A DNA stretch of 37,409 bases from DATACN01 sp038215095 (GCA_038215095.1 JBBQRG010000026.1:1-37409); one strand, 5' to 3'. Positions 1 through 7,751 are shown, numbered from the stretch's first letter. Translations and numbers: made by a program. The notes: generated from the letters alone by a model not told the origin.

Positions 1-1
1 C

Positions 2-988
2 TCGTCGGGCATGTCGCTGCTGCGCTCGCTCTACGTGATCGAGGAGCAGACCGAGAACGACAAGCTCGCCGAGATCTGGGCCGACGTCCGCAAGGACATC
101 GAGGCCGGCATCTCGCTGTCCGACGCGCTCGGCAAGCACCCCGACACCTTCAACCAGCTCTACACGGCCATGGTCGCCGCCGGCGAGACGGGCGGCATCC
201 TGGACTCGACGCTGCTGCGTGTCGCCGACCAGCTCGAGAAGGACGCCGCGCTGAGGCGCCAGGTCAAGTCGGCAATGGTCTACCCGTCCGTGATCGGCGG
301 CTTCTCGCTGATCGTGCTGGTGGCCCTGGTCGCGTTCCTCGTGCCGGTGTTCGAGAAGGTCTTCGCCGACTTCGGCGGCAAGCTGCCGGCCATCACCCAG
401 TTCACGGTGACGCTGTCGCACCTGTTCACCCACCAGTGGTACTTCGTGATCGGCGGCTCGTGGCTGCTCGTCTACTCGTTCCGCAAGTGGAAGAACTCCA
501 AGAAGGGCCACGAGCAGTGGGACCGCCTCAAGCTGAAGTTCCCGATGAAGATCGGGGACATCGTCCAGAAGATCTGCCTGGCGCGCTTCTCGCGCACCTT
601 CTCGGGCCTGATCGCCGCCGGCGTGCCGATGCTCGAGGCGATCGAGATCACCGGCAAGACCTCCGGCAACATCGTGATCGAGAACGCCATGTACGCCGTG
701 CGCGACTCGGTCAAGCAGGGCGGCTCGCTCACCGCCCCGATGAAGGACGTGCCCGAGGCCTTCCCGTCGATGGTCGTGCAGATGATCGGAGTGGGCGAGG
801 AGACCGGCGCGCTCGAGACGATGCTCGCCAAGGTCGCCGACTTCTACGAGGAGCAGGTCGAGGCCGCCGTCAAGGCGCTGACCTCGATCCTCGAGCCGAT
901 CATGATCATCCTCGTGGGCGGCATCGTCGGCTTCATCGTGATCGCGATGTACCTGCCGATGTTCAAGGTCTACGACTCGATCAAGTAG
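2..988 (+). CDS. pilC: Type IV pilus inner-membrane platform protein PilC (5' partial)
   Basis: PilC/GspF-family platform protein of the cytoplasmic membrane, which couples the PilB/PilT ATPases to pilin assembly. The reading frame is open to the first base and the first ATG (base 11) lies inside the conserved first T2SSF repeat, so the true start is upstream of the window. The 328 visible residues compare with about 400 in the family. Both T2SSF repeats are recognisable: the first has the AAGETGG signature near residue 60 and a following membrane helix, and the second has GVGEETGAL and a C-terminal hydrophobic helix ending YLPMF, a typical PilC end. pilB and pilT would be expected just upstream. 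A sigma-28-like promoter for the next gene begins 8 nt after the stop. Confidence 0.95.
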   Translation, partial: SSGMSLLRSLYVIEEQTENDKLAEIWADVRKDIEAGISLSDALGKHPDTFNQLYTAMVAAGETGGILDSTLLRVADQLEKDAALRRQVKSAMVYPSVIGGFSLIVLVALVAFLVPVFEKVFADFGGKLPAITQFTVTLSHLFTHQWYFVIGGSWLLVYSFRKWKNSKKGHEQWDRLKLKFPMKIGDIVQKICLARFSRTFSGLIAAGVPMLEAIEITGKTSGNIVIENAMYAVRDSVKQGGSLTAPMKDVPEAFPSMVVQMIGVGEETGALETMLAKVADFYEEQVEAAVKALTSILEPIMIILVGGIVGFIVIAMYLPMFKVYDSIK

Positions 989-996
989 ACCGCGAT

Positions 997-1024
997 TCAA
1001 GCTCCGGTTCGCGACTGCCGAGTC
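997..1024 (+). promoter_or_regulatory. Putative sigma-28-type promoter P1 (GT87-like gene)
   Basis: TCAA at 997-1000, a 16 nt spacer, then GCCGAGTC at 1017-1024. This matches the FliA/WhiG layout (TAAA/TCAA, about 15 nt, GCCGATAA), although the -10 is the weakest of the seven sites here. Transcription would start near 1031, almost on the GTG at 1033, so the mRNA may be nearly leaderless. Confidence 0.5.
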
Positions 1025-1032
1025 ACAGGCTT

Positions 1033-2700
1033 GTGAGGCGCGCCCCCGCTCTTCTCGTTCTCTTCCTGCTGGCGCTTCTGGCCGTTCCGGCGAGCGCGTC
1101 CGCTGCGAAGAACTGGCTCGTGCCGGACGTGCTGCCGTTGCGCGCGCTCGATTCGAAGCCGCAGGGCTTCCTCCTGACCCCGCGCCAGGCCATCCGCGCC
1201 GCGGAGGCAGACCCGCGCGTGCGCCGCCAGCTGGCGAAGCTGCCGCCCTACAAGCCGACGGTGGAGGTACCGGGCTACACGGGCAGCGTGCGCTACGCGA
1301 TCGGCTGGGGCACGGGCGGCAAGCGTGTCCTGGAGGTCCACGTGAGCGGGCGCAGCGGGAGAGTGCTCGAAGTCTGGAGCGGGATCCAGGTGGACTGGGT
1401 GATCACGCGCGGATACCACCCGTTCGTCGGCGGCGACACGCTGAACAAGCTCTACGTGTGGGTGCCGCTGTGCCTGCTGTTCGTGGCGCCCTTCTTCGAC
1501 CCGCGCCGGCCGTTCCGCCTGCTGCATCTCGACCTCCTGATGATGCTCGGCTTCAGCCTCTCCCAGATCTTCTTCAACCGCGGGAACATCGACCTGTCGG
1601 TGCCACTCGTGTATCCGTTCCTCGGCTACCTGCTGGTCAGGCTGCTGCTGGCCGGCTTCAGGCCCCGGCAGCGCAGCGGGCCCCTCGTGCCGGTGGTGCC
1701 GATGCGCATCCTGGCCGTTGCCCTGCTGCTGCTGGTGGGCTTCCGCGTCTACATGAACGTGCAGGACTCGGCCGTCGTGGACGTGGGCTTCGCCAGCGTG
1801 ATCGGTGCGGACAGGGTCATGCACGGCAAGGAGCTCTACACCGACAACGACGTGCACGGCGACACCTATGGGCCGCTCAACTACATCGCCTACGTCCCGT
1901 TCGAGCTGCTCCTGCCGTTCCACGACAACCTCGGCGACGTGAAGGCCGCGCAGGCCGCGGCCCTGACCTTCGACCTGCTCACGATCATCGGGCTGTTCCT
2001 GCTCGGCCGGCGCCTGCGGGCGGGGCCCGAAGGCCGGCGCCTGGGCCTGGCGCTGGCGTTCGCCTGGGCGGCCTATCCGTTCACGACCTACGCCCTGGAG
2101 GCGAACACCAACGACGGCCTCGTGGCGATGTTGCTGGTGTACTCGCTGCTGGCCCTGACCTCGGCTCCGGCCCGTGGCGCCATGATCGGCCTTGGAGCGA
2201 TGGCGAAGTTCATGCCGCTCGCGCTCGCGCCGCTGTTCGCGCCGGGCCTGGGCGACCGGCGCCCGTCGACGCTGGTCCGCTTCGGGGGCGTGCTAACGCT
2301 CGTGATCGCGGCTTCGATCTACGCGTACCTGCCGGACGGGGGGCTCCGCGAGTTCTGGAACACGACTATCGGCTTCCAGCTTGGCCGCACGTCGCCGCTG
2401 GCCCTCTGGGGGCTGCATCCGTCGCTCGCGCCGGTGCAGACGGTGCTCACCGCGGGCGCGGGTCTCCTGGCGGCGGCGCTCTTCTTCGTGCCCAAGCGCC
2501 GCGACGCGCGCCAGGTCGCGGCGCTGGCCGGGGCCGTGGTCGTGGCCCTGCAACTGGCCGCCGACCACTGGTTCTACTTCTACATCGTCTGGATCGCGCC
2601 GCTGGCGCTCGTGACCATGCTGTGCACCTACCGGCCCGAGCCGGCGGCGGAGCCCGCTGTCGAGGAGCCGGAGACACTGCGGGAGCCGGTTCTGGCCTGA
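1033..2700 (+). CDS. Polytopic membrane protein, GT87/DUF2029-like, with exported N-terminal domain
   Basis: A 555-residue protein. GTG 1033 is chosen because translation from it opens with a clean signal peptide (basic MRRAP, a Leu/Ala core, then ASASA) and because the predicted promoter lies directly upstream; the frame runs further back but only antisense to nothing and across pilC. Residues about 25-130 form a soluble, probably periplasmic domain resembling a PepSY-like fold. The remainder has around ten hydrophobic helices. A luminal segment with YTDNDVHGDTYGPLNY and a later KFMPLALAPL segment resemble GT-C polyprenol-phosphate-dependent mannosyltransferases of the GT87/DUF2029 type. Position inside the pilus locus suggests a role in pilin or envelope glycosylation, which is inference. 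No ribosome binding site is visible. Confidence 0.75.
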   Translation: MRRAPALLVLFLLALLAVPASASAAKNWLVPDVLPLRALDSKPQGFLLTPRQAIRAAEADPRVRRQLAKLPPYKPTVEVPGYTGSVRYAIGWGTGGKRVLEVHVSGRSGRVLEVWSGIQVDWVITRGYHPFVGGDTLNKLYVWVPLCLLFVAPFFDPRRPFRLLHLDLLMMLGFSLSQIFFNRGNIDLSVPLVYPFLGYLLVRLLLAGFRPRQRSGPLVPVVPMRILAVALLLLVGFRVYMNVQDSAVVDVGFASVIGADRVMHGKELYTDNDVHGDTYGPLNYIAYVPFELLLPFHDNLGDVKAAQAAALTFDLLTIIGLFLLGRRLRAGPEGRRLGLALAFAWAAYPFTTYALEANTNDGLVAMLLVYSLLALTSAPARGAMIGLGAMAKFMPLALAPLFAPGLGDRRPSTLVRFGGVLTLVIAASIYAYLPDGGLREFWNTTIGFQLGRTSPLALWGLHPSLAPVQTVLTAGAGLLAAALFFVPKRRDARQVAALAGAVVVALQLAADHWFYFYIVWIAPLALVTMLCTYRPEPAAEPAVEEPETLREPVLA

Positions 2701-2724
2701 CGTCCAACATGTGTCCGGGCGCGC

Positions 2725-2751
2725 TCAAGCGCACTCGGAGGCGGCCGATAG
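2725..2751 (+). promoter_or_regulatory. Putative sigma-28-type promoter P2 (minor pilin operon)
   Basis: TCAA at 2725-2728, a 15 nt spacer, then GCCGATAG at 2744-2751, a near-consensus FliA/WhiG-type promoter. It lies inside the longest possible reading frame (GTG 2711) and so argues for the internal ATG at 2765 as the real start. Confidence 0.7.
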
Positions 2752-2764
2752 GTGCTGTGGGCCT

Positions 2765-4153
2765 ATGAATAGCCGCTTCTCCATGTTCCACCGCCTGATC
2801 CAGCGACTGCGCCTGCGAGAGCAGCGCGGCTCGATGCTGGTCGAGGTGCTGGTTGGCTCGGTCCTCCTGGTCTCCGCTTCGGCCGCCATGCTCGAAGGTC
2901 TCCACGGGGCACAGGACACCGGGCAGCGGAACAAGTCGCGCTCAGTTTCGTCGTCGCTCTCCCAGCAGGACCAGGAGCGCATGCGAGCGATGCCGATCGA
3001 GGACCTCTCGAACTACCGCGAGACGCGGAACATCACCGTCGCGGGCGCGCCCTACCAGGTCGAATCGCAGGCCGAGTGGGTGCGTGACTCGAGCGGCGTG
3101 GTGAGCTGCACCAACGACACGAGCCAGGCCCAGTACCTGAAGATCACTTCTTCCACGACGTCGAACGTGCAGGAGACCCCGATCGTGGAGACGAGCATCG
3201 TCGCTCCGGCGCGCGGCACCTTCAGCGCCACCGACGGCACCGCGGCCGTGCAGGTCGTGGACCGCGACCAGAACCCCATCCCGGGCGTCCGCGTGGACCT
3301 CGACGGCCCACAGAGTCTCAGCGACACGACGAACGACGAGGGCTGTGTCGTATTCGGCTTCGTCCCGCAGGGCCCCTGGCAGATCTCGGTCGCCTCGCTC
3401 GGACTGATCGGCACGGACGGCACGCAGCCCTTCAACACCGGCATCGGCGTGGTGGGCGGCACCACGGCGCTCAAGCAGATCCAGCTCGACGAGCCCTCTT
3501 CCATCAAGGCCATCATCGCCACCAATGTCGGAAGCCCGCTGACGACGCCCGGGGTGAAGTCGATCTCCGTGAACAACGCGCAGCTGCCCTCGCCCGGCTG
3601 GAAGACCGCGTCTGCCGCTACGCCGCAGGCCTCGTTCAACGTGAACTCGCTCTTCCCCTTCAAGGACGGCTACGGCGTCTACGCCGGGACCTGCGCCGAC
3701 AACAACCCCACCAAGTGGGACTCCGATTACTTCACGACCCTCGGCACGGCCGCCTTCGTGGTGCCCACCCCGGGCGCCAGCAGCACCGTGACCGTGGTCG
3801 CGCCGACGATCACCGCATACGTCAAGAATCTTCCTTCCGGCAAGAAGGCATCGGTCTTCTACCAGAGCGCCGACAGCACGTGCACCGAGAGCTACCCGGT
3901 GGCGACCACCCCGACGTCGGCCAGCTCCAGCACCACCTACAACGCCTCGACGGTCATGCCCTGGGGCCGCTTCAAGGTCTGCATCGACGACTCGGGGGCC
4001 AACAACACGAGCAGCCACACCTACCTGAACGCGACCCCCTACGCCCAGAACACGAGCACCACCGGCGTGTCTGTGGGCACAGCGGCGGCGCCCGTGTCGC
4101 TCTCGAGCAGCACCGGCAACTCCTGCCTCAAGCAGGGCTACGTGGCGGGCTGA
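2765..4153 (+). CDS. PilV-like minor prepilin with C-terminal beta-sandwich domains
   Basis: A 462-residue type IV prepilin. ATG 2765 is chosen over GTG 2711 because the predicted promoter occupies 2725-2751. The leader is positively charged and ends RG|SMLVEVLVG: cleavage is expected after Gly22, with Glu at mature position 5 and a hydrophobic helix behind it. Residues about 155-220 (GTAAVQVVDRDQNPIPGVRV, then TTNDEGCVVF) look like a carboxypeptidase-regulatory or CNA-B-type beta-sandwich. The rest is Ser/Thr-rich and contains several Cys. Such size is unusual for a PilV and suggests an adhesive, tip-exposed subunit. It is translationally coupled to the next gene through TGATG. Confidence 0.85.
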   Translation: MNSRFSMFHRLIQRLRLREQRGSMLVEVLVGSVLLVSASAAMLEGLHGAQDTGQRNKSRSVSSSLSQQDQERMRAMPIEDLSNYRETRNITVAGAPYQVESQAEWVRDSSGVVSCTNDTSQAQYLKITSSTTSNVQETPIVETSIVAPARGTFSATDGTAAVQVVDRDQNPIPGVRVDLDGPQSLSDTTNDEGCVVFGFVPQGPWQISVASLGLIGTDGTQPFNTGIGVVGGTTALKQIQLDEPSSIKAIIATNVGSPLTTPGVKSISVNNAQLPSPGWKTASAATPQASFNVNSLFPFKDGYGVYAGTCADNNPTKWDSDYFTTLGTAAFVVPTPGASSTVTVVAPTITAYVKNLPSGKKASVFYQSADSTCTESYPVATTPTSASSSTTYNASTVMPWGRFKVCIDDSGANNTSSHTYLNATPYAQNTSTTGVSVGTAAAPVSLSSSTGNSCLKQGYVAG

Positions 4154-4917
4154 TGGACTGGTTCCGCAACAGGCTGCGCGTTTCCCGCGAGGACGGCTTC
4201 ACGCTCACGGAGCTGCTCGTCGCCTGCTCGATCGGGACGATCGTGATCCTCGCCGCCTACATGGTGCTCGACCGCTCGGTCGTGCTCTCGAGCGAGGTCG
4301 CCGACCGCGCCGACGCGCTCCAGCGCGGGCGCCTGACGCTGGAGCTGCTGACCCGCGAGCTGCGCTCGCAGGTCTGCCTCGGCGAGGCCACAGAGCCGAT
4401 CACCAACGGACAGAGCCAGACCCTCTCGTTCTACGTGGACACCGGCGATGGCAGCACCAATGTCCAGCAGCGCAGGCTGACCTACAACCCCAGCGCGACG
4501 ACGGTCGGTGGCGTCTCCGTGCCGGCCAAGTCGCTCACGGAGGAGCGCTTCGAGGGGACCGGCACCTACCCCGACCTCGTCTACAACGGCTACCCGAGCG
4601 CGCCCGACCAGGTGCGCGTGATCGGGCGGAACCTGCGGCCGGTCACGAAGAAGGTCAACGGCGTGGACACCGTCCAGCCGGTCTTCAGCTACTGGGCCTG
4701 GGACGACGCTCCCACCGCGGTGACCGGTGCCATGGAGCAGCTTCCCGTGCCGCTCGCCACGGCGGACGTGGCCCGCGCGGTGATGGTGCGCATCCAGTTC
4801 GTGTCCGAACCGCAGAAGGTGACGATCAAGAGCCAGGACACTGTCGAGCTCACCGGCGACGCCTACGTGCGCACCGCCGATCCCAGCAAGCCCAAGGAGG
4901 GTCCGAAGTGTCTCTGA
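4153..4917 (+). CDS. PilW-like minor prepilin
   Basis: A 254-residue prepilin. ATG 4153 shares its A with the preceding TGA stop. The leader ends EDG|FTLTELLVACSIG, so cleavage after Gly15 leaves Phe1 and Glu5, the canonical type IV pilin signature, followed by an uninterrupted hydrophobic helix. The globular domain holds ALQRGRLTLELLTRELR, typical of PilW/GspJ-like minor pilins, and only two Cys (one near residue 75, one at the C-terminus). Minor pilins of the PilV-PilW-PilX set prime pilus assembly and sit near the tip in characterised systems. The 3' end overlaps the next gene by 10 nt. Confidence 0.88.
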   Translation: MDWFRNRLRVSREDGFTLTELLVACSIGTIVILAAYMVLDRSVVLSSEVADRADALQRGRLTLELLTRELRSQVCLGEATEPITNGQSQTLSFYVDTGDGSTNVQQRRLTYNPSATTVGGVSVPAKSLTEERFEGTGTYPDLVYNGYPSAPDQVRVIGRNLRPVTKKVNGVDTVQPVFSYWAWDDAPTAVTGAMEQLPVPLATADVARAVMVRIQFVSEPQKVTIKSQDTVELTGDAYVRTADPSKPKEGPKCL

Positions 4918-6500
4918 AGCTCAAGCTCCGGGCCCAGCAGGGCTTCACGACGGTCACGCTGCTCGGCGTGCTGATGGTCGGCGGCCTGTTGGTGACCGCC
5001 GGCTACGCCACCGTGAACCCGGACATCGTGTTCTCCCACAAGGACCAGGACTACAAGCAGGCCTACGGCGCGGCCGAGGCGGGGCTCAACTACTACCTCT
5101 ACCACCTGGGCCAGGACAACAGCTTCTACTTGAAGTGCGCCAACGTCCCGAAGCCCGACCCGACCAAGCCGGACCTCGCGCCGGTGAACCTGGAGTGGAA
5201 GACCGGCTCCGACCAGCGAATCTGGCGCAACGTGACCGACTCCAAGGCGCAGTACACGGTCGAGCTGCTGCCGGCCAAGGGCCAGAGCGCGTGCGTCGAG
5301 AACAACCAGGCGTCGATGATCGACCCGGACACGGGGATGTTCCGCATCCGCGCCACCGGGAGGGTGCCCCAGGCCAACGGCGGCACCGACGACCGGCGCA
5401 GCATCATCGCCAGCCTCCGGCGCAAGAGCTTCATCGACTTCCTTTACTTCACCGACCTCGAGACCGCGGACCCGGCCACCTACTCGACGTCCAGCCAGCA
5501 GGCCTGGGCCAGCGCCAACTGCAGGAACTACCGTCAGTCCCGCAGCTCGTCCTGCACGAACATCCAGTTCGCGAGCAACGACGCGATCAACGGGCCGTTC
5601 CACACGAACGACGACATTCTCACGTGTGACACGCCGGACTTCGGGCGCACCAAGAACGACGCCATCGAGGTGTCCGGCGTGGATCCCGGATACAAGAAGA
5701 TCTGCTCGAGCGTCGAGCCGAACTTCAAGGGCACGCTCGTGCACCCGGGCGGCAACGTGTCCATGCCTCCGTCCAACATCGCGCTGTCCTCAGTCGCGCA
5801 GACGGGGTACAAGTTCACCGGTAGCACGAAGATCACCCTGGCCGGCAACAACATGACGGTGACGAACGCCAACCAGTCGCCGACCACCCAGACCAAGGCG
5901 CTGCCGACGAACGGCGTCATCTGGGTGGGCAGCTCGAACTGCGCCAGTGACACCTACCGACGCGACCAGGACTACAACGCGGCGTCCACCTGTGGCAACG
6001 TCGAGGTGAAGGGCAACTACTCCCAGAACCTCACGATTGGCGCGCAGAACGACATCATCATCACCGACGACATCACCCGCAACAGCCCCGAGCTGCTGCT
6101 CGGGCTGATCGGCAACAACTTCGTCCGCGTCTACCACCGCGTCAAGAACCGCGACGACAACAACCCGAACGCCTGCGACAACGACGACTCGGTCGTCGCG
6201 GGCAAGCCGACGAACCCGAAGGACATCAACATCCAAGCCGCGATTCTCGCCGTGAACCACTCGTTCATCGTCGACAACTGGTACTGCGGGGTGCCGCTTG
6301 GCACGCTGACCGTGGACGGTGCGATCGCGCAGGAGTTCCGCGGGCCCGTCGGCACCGGCGGCGCCTCGATCAACACGGGCTACATCAAGAACTACCTGTA
6401 CAACGACCGGCTGCGCTTCCGCGAGCCGCCCTCGTTCCTGGACCCCGTCCAGTCTTCCTGGCTGGTCGCGCGCCAGAACGAGCAGATCCCCGCGAAGTAA
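4908..6500 (+). CDS. PilX/GspK-like large minor pilin lacking Glu5
   Basis: A 530-residue protein starting at GTG 4908 with a strong AAGGAGG (4894-4900) 7 nt upstream. The N-terminus reads QQG|FTTVTLLGVLMVGGLL, a prepilin-like leader, but mature position 5 is Thr instead of Glu. GspK and some PilX-type tip subunits also lack Glu5, consistent with a tip position. AYGAAEAGLNYYLYHL just after the helix is typical of PilX-like proteins. The very large C-terminal region is Asn/Asp- and Thr-rich with scattered Cys and may be a beta-rich adhesin-like domain. Its last 116 nt are antisense to the gene at 6385-6894. Confidence 0.82.
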   Translation: MSLKLKLRAQQGFTTVTLLGVLMVGGLLVTAGYATVNPDIVFSHKDQDYKQAYGAAEAGLNYYLYHLGQDNSFYLKCANVPKPDPTKPDLAPVNLEWKTGSDQRIWRNVTDSKAQYTVELLPAKGQSACVENNQASMIDPDTGMFRIRATGRVPQANGGTDDRRSIIASLRRKSFIDFLYFTDLETADPATYSTSSQQAWASANCRNYRQSRSSSCTNIQFASNDAINGPFHTNDDILTCDTPDFGRTKNDAIEVSGVDPGYKKICSSVEPNFKGTLVHPGGNVSMPPSNIALSSVAQTGYKFTGSTKITLAGNNMTVTNANQSPTTQTKALPTNGVIWVGSSNCASDTYRRDQDYNAASTCGNVEVKGNYSQNLTIGAQNDIIITDDITRNSPELLLGLIGNNFVRVYHRVKNRDDNNPNACDNDDSVVAGKPTNPKDINIQAAILAVNHSFIVDNWYCGVPLGTLTVDGAIAQEFRGPVGTGGASINTGYIKNYLYNDRLRFREPPSFLDPVQSSWLVARQNEQIPAK

Positions 6501-6894
6501 CCACGAGCGCGCCCACCGAGCGCGCCTCGATGGTTCCGGCCGGCGTGAAGCGCACGTCGTCGCAGCCGGCCTTGGCGGGCAGGACGTCGAAGCGCGCCGG
6601 GGTGAGCGGGTCAGCGGGCGCGCTCAGCCCGAGGCCGCCGAGATCCACCTGGCCGGCGTCGGAGACCTTCACCACGACGACCGCGTGGTGGCCCACCTGA
6701 ATGGTCAGGCGGCGCGGGCGGCCGTCCGCCGAGAAGGCCAGCCGGCTGGCGGGCGCAGCGCGCTCGGCGGCCACGGACGGTGGGGGAGGGCTCGCTCGTC
6801 CGGGGCGCCGGTCGGCCGGGCGGGAGACGGCGGCCGCCAGGGCGGCCAGCGCGAGCACGATGGCGAACAGCAGCATTGCGCGGCGTAGGTGCAA
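6385..6894 (-). CDS. Small exported protein of unknown function, antisense within the pilus locus
   Basis: A 169-residue frame starting at TTG 6894; ATG 6876 is an alternative that keeps the hydrophobic signal but loses the basic residues. Residues 1-24 form a signal peptide (MHLRRAMLLF and an Ala/Leu core), followed by a Pro/Ala-rich linker. Residues about 50-133 look like a compact beta-rich domain (LTIQVGHHAVVVVKV; FDVLPAKAGCDDVRF; AGTIEARSVGALVVT), faintly like a cupredoxin-type sandwich, but I cannot assign a family. The convincing part ends about where the convergent PilX-like gene stops (6500). The last 37 or so residues are Arg/Gly-rich and look like antisense read-through, so the tail may be a recent extension. 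Confidence 0.6.
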   Translation of the reverse strand: MHLRRAMLLFAIVLALAALAAAVSRPADRRPGRASPPPPSVAAERAAPASRLAFSADGRPRRLTIQVGHHAVVVVKVSDAGQVDLGGLGLSAPADPLTPARFDVLPAKAGCDDVRFTPAGTIEARSVGALVVTSRGSARSGARPARKTGRGPGTRAARGSAAGRCTGSS

Positions 6895-6966
6895 GAACCC
6901 GATGCTAGAGCGGCCGAAGGTCGCCGTCGTGGACAGATGGACTAGGCCAGGAACCCCAGTTGGCGC

Positions 6967-6994
6967 TCAAGGACGGGGTGTCCCGAGTCGATGA
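6967..6994 (+). promoter_or_regulatory. Putative sigma-28-type promoter P3 (riboswitch and major pilin 1)
   Basis: TCAAGG begins at 6967, followed after a 16 nt spacer from TCAA by GTCGATGA at 6987-6994. It closely resembles P4 of the second pilin (TCAAGG, 16 nt, GTCGATGG). The predicted start near 7001 lies about 10 nt before the first stem of the riboswitch, as expected if the aptamer forms the 5' leader. Confidence 0.6.
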
Positions 6995-7011
6995 GTACTT
7001 AGCCAGAGCCA

Positions 7012-7092
7012 CGGTGTCAAAAAGGCAAACCCGTTGTGAGGCGGGGACGCAAAGCTCAGGAGCTCTCAAGGGAGCCTGCCGAGCTACCACCG
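7012..7092 (+). ncRNA. Cyclic di-GMP-I (GEMM-I) riboswitch aptamer
   Basis: The conserved GEMM-I blocks occur in order: GGCAAACC (7024-7031), GGGACGCAAAGC (7044-7055) and CTGCCGAGCTACC (7076-7088). P1 closes through CGGTG (7012-7016) with CACCG (7088-7092). The next hairpin pairs 7030-7035 with 7040-7045 around a GTGA (GNRA) tetraloop, which in the Vc2 structure docks into the neighbouring helix. The third helix pairs 7053-7057 with 7081-7085 and has an inner stem 7062-7066/7071-7075. The G before CAAACC (7025) corresponds to Vc2 G20, favouring c-di-GMP over the cGAMP-type subclass. The aptamer lies in the leader of the major pilin gene. Confidence 0.92.
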
Positions 7093-7100
7093 AGGAAGTT

Positions 7101-7172
7101 TGTCTCCGAGGAGGCGTTGCCGGGGTGCTGGCGCACCAGACCAAAACAACGTCACCTCAAAAGGAGGAGACA
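7101..7172 (+). promoter_or_regulatory. Candidate riboswitch expression platform (anti-Shine-Dalgarno pairing)
   Basis: TGTCTCC (7101-7107), 8 nt after the aptamer, is perfectly complementary to GGAGACA (7166-7172), which overlaps the end of the AAGGAGG ribosome binding site (7161-7167) and reaches the pilin ATG. A hairpin GGTGC-TGGC-GCACC (7124-7137) lies between them but has no U tract, so it is not an intrinsic terminator. The arrangement suggests translational control; whether ligand opens or closes the site cannot be told from sequence. Confidence 0.45.
7161..7167 (+). promoter_or_regulatory. Strong ribosome binding site of major pilin 1
   Basis: AAGGAGG with a 6 nt spacer to ATG 7174, among the best Shine-Dalgarno sequences in the window. 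It fixes the start at 7174 rather than the upstream in-frame codons that lie inside the riboswitch. Confidence 0.85.
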
Positions 7173-7173
7173 C

Positions 7174-7611
7174 ATGCTGCGTAAGCTCAGCGAGCGGATT
7201 AACAGCGAGGACAAGGGCTTCACCCTTATCGAGCTCCTCGTTGTGATCCTCATCATCGGCATTCTTGCCGCTATCGCGCTGCCCGCATTCCTGGGTCAGC
7301 GTCAGAAGGGCCAGGACGCATCGGCGAAGTCCGACGCGCGTAACCTCGTCTCCCACATGGAGTCGTGCTTCGCGGGTACGGAGACCTACGTCGGTTGTCA
7401 GACCTCGCAGGACGTCACCGAGTCCGGTATCACCATCGGCACCGGTGTCGGCCAGGCCGAGATCTCGGGTAACACCGTGAACGGCTACACGATCGTGGGG
7501 CACTCGAAGTCGACCAACAACTTCACGATCGCGAAGTCGAACGGTTCGACCATCACCCGTAGCTGCACCTCGACCGGCAAGGGCGCCTGCCCGAGCTCCG
7601 GTTCCTGGTAA
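7174..7611 (+). CDS. Major type IV pilin, copy 1 (riboswitch-controlled)
   Basis: A 145-residue type IVa-like prepilin. The basic leader ends EDKG|FTLIELLVVILIIG: cleavage after Gly15, Phe1 and Glu5 canonical, then the long alpha-1 helix running through ILAAIALPAFLGQRQKGQDA. The small globular domain has four Cys (ESCF, VGCQ, RSCTS, GACPS), allowing two disulfides, and ends SSGSW. It is the major pilin by size, by its strong ribosome binding site and by its own promoter, riboswitch and terminator. The helix-coding DNA (about 7217-7330) is nearly identical to copy 2 and uses AT-ending codons (CTT, GTT, ATT) that are rare elsewhere in the window. Confidence 0.95.
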   Translation: MLRKLSERINSEDKGFTLIELLVVILIIGILAAIALPAFLGQRQKGQDASAKSDARNLVSHMESCFAGTETYVGCQTSQDVTESGITIGTGVGQAEISGNTVNGYTIVGHSKSTNNFTIAKSNGSTITRSCTSTGKGACPSSGSW

Positions 7612-7638
7612 GCAGCGGTACCTAGTAACTGAAGCGCC

Positions 7639-7673
7639 GAAGGGCGGGCCAATTGGCCCGCCCTTCTTCGTTT
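7639..7673 (+). terminator. Intrinsic terminator after major pilin 1
   Basis: A perfect 12 bp inverted repeat, GAAGGGCGGGCC (7639-7650) and GGCCCGCCCTTC (7655-7666), around an AATT loop and followed by TTCGTTT. It isolates the riboswitch-pilin 1 unit from pilin 2. Confidence 0.88.
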
Positions 7674-7689
7674 CCGGTCCCGAACGGAT

Positions 7690-7717
7690 TCAAGGGGTTC
7701 GGACGGCGCGTCGATGG
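7690..7717 (+). promoter_or_regulatory. Putative sigma-28-type promoter P4 (major pilin 2)
   Basis: TCAA at 7690-7693, a 16 nt spacer, then GTCGATGG at 7710-7717. It resembles P3 of the first pilin but is followed by only about 28 nt of leader and no aptamer. Confidence 0.58.
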
Positions 7718-7751
7718 CTCCTGACTGCCCCAATAGGCAAGAGGAGCTCGG

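Noticed and set aside
436..1032. N-terminal extension of the GT87-like frame back into pilC
   Set aside because: The upstream part is Arg/Asp-rich nonsense overlapping conserved pilC sequence; a signal peptide and promoter support GTG 1033.
7124..7137. GGTGC-TGGC-GCACC hairpin as a riboswitch terminator
   Set aside because: It is followed by AGACCAAAAC, not a U tract, so transcription termination is unlikely.
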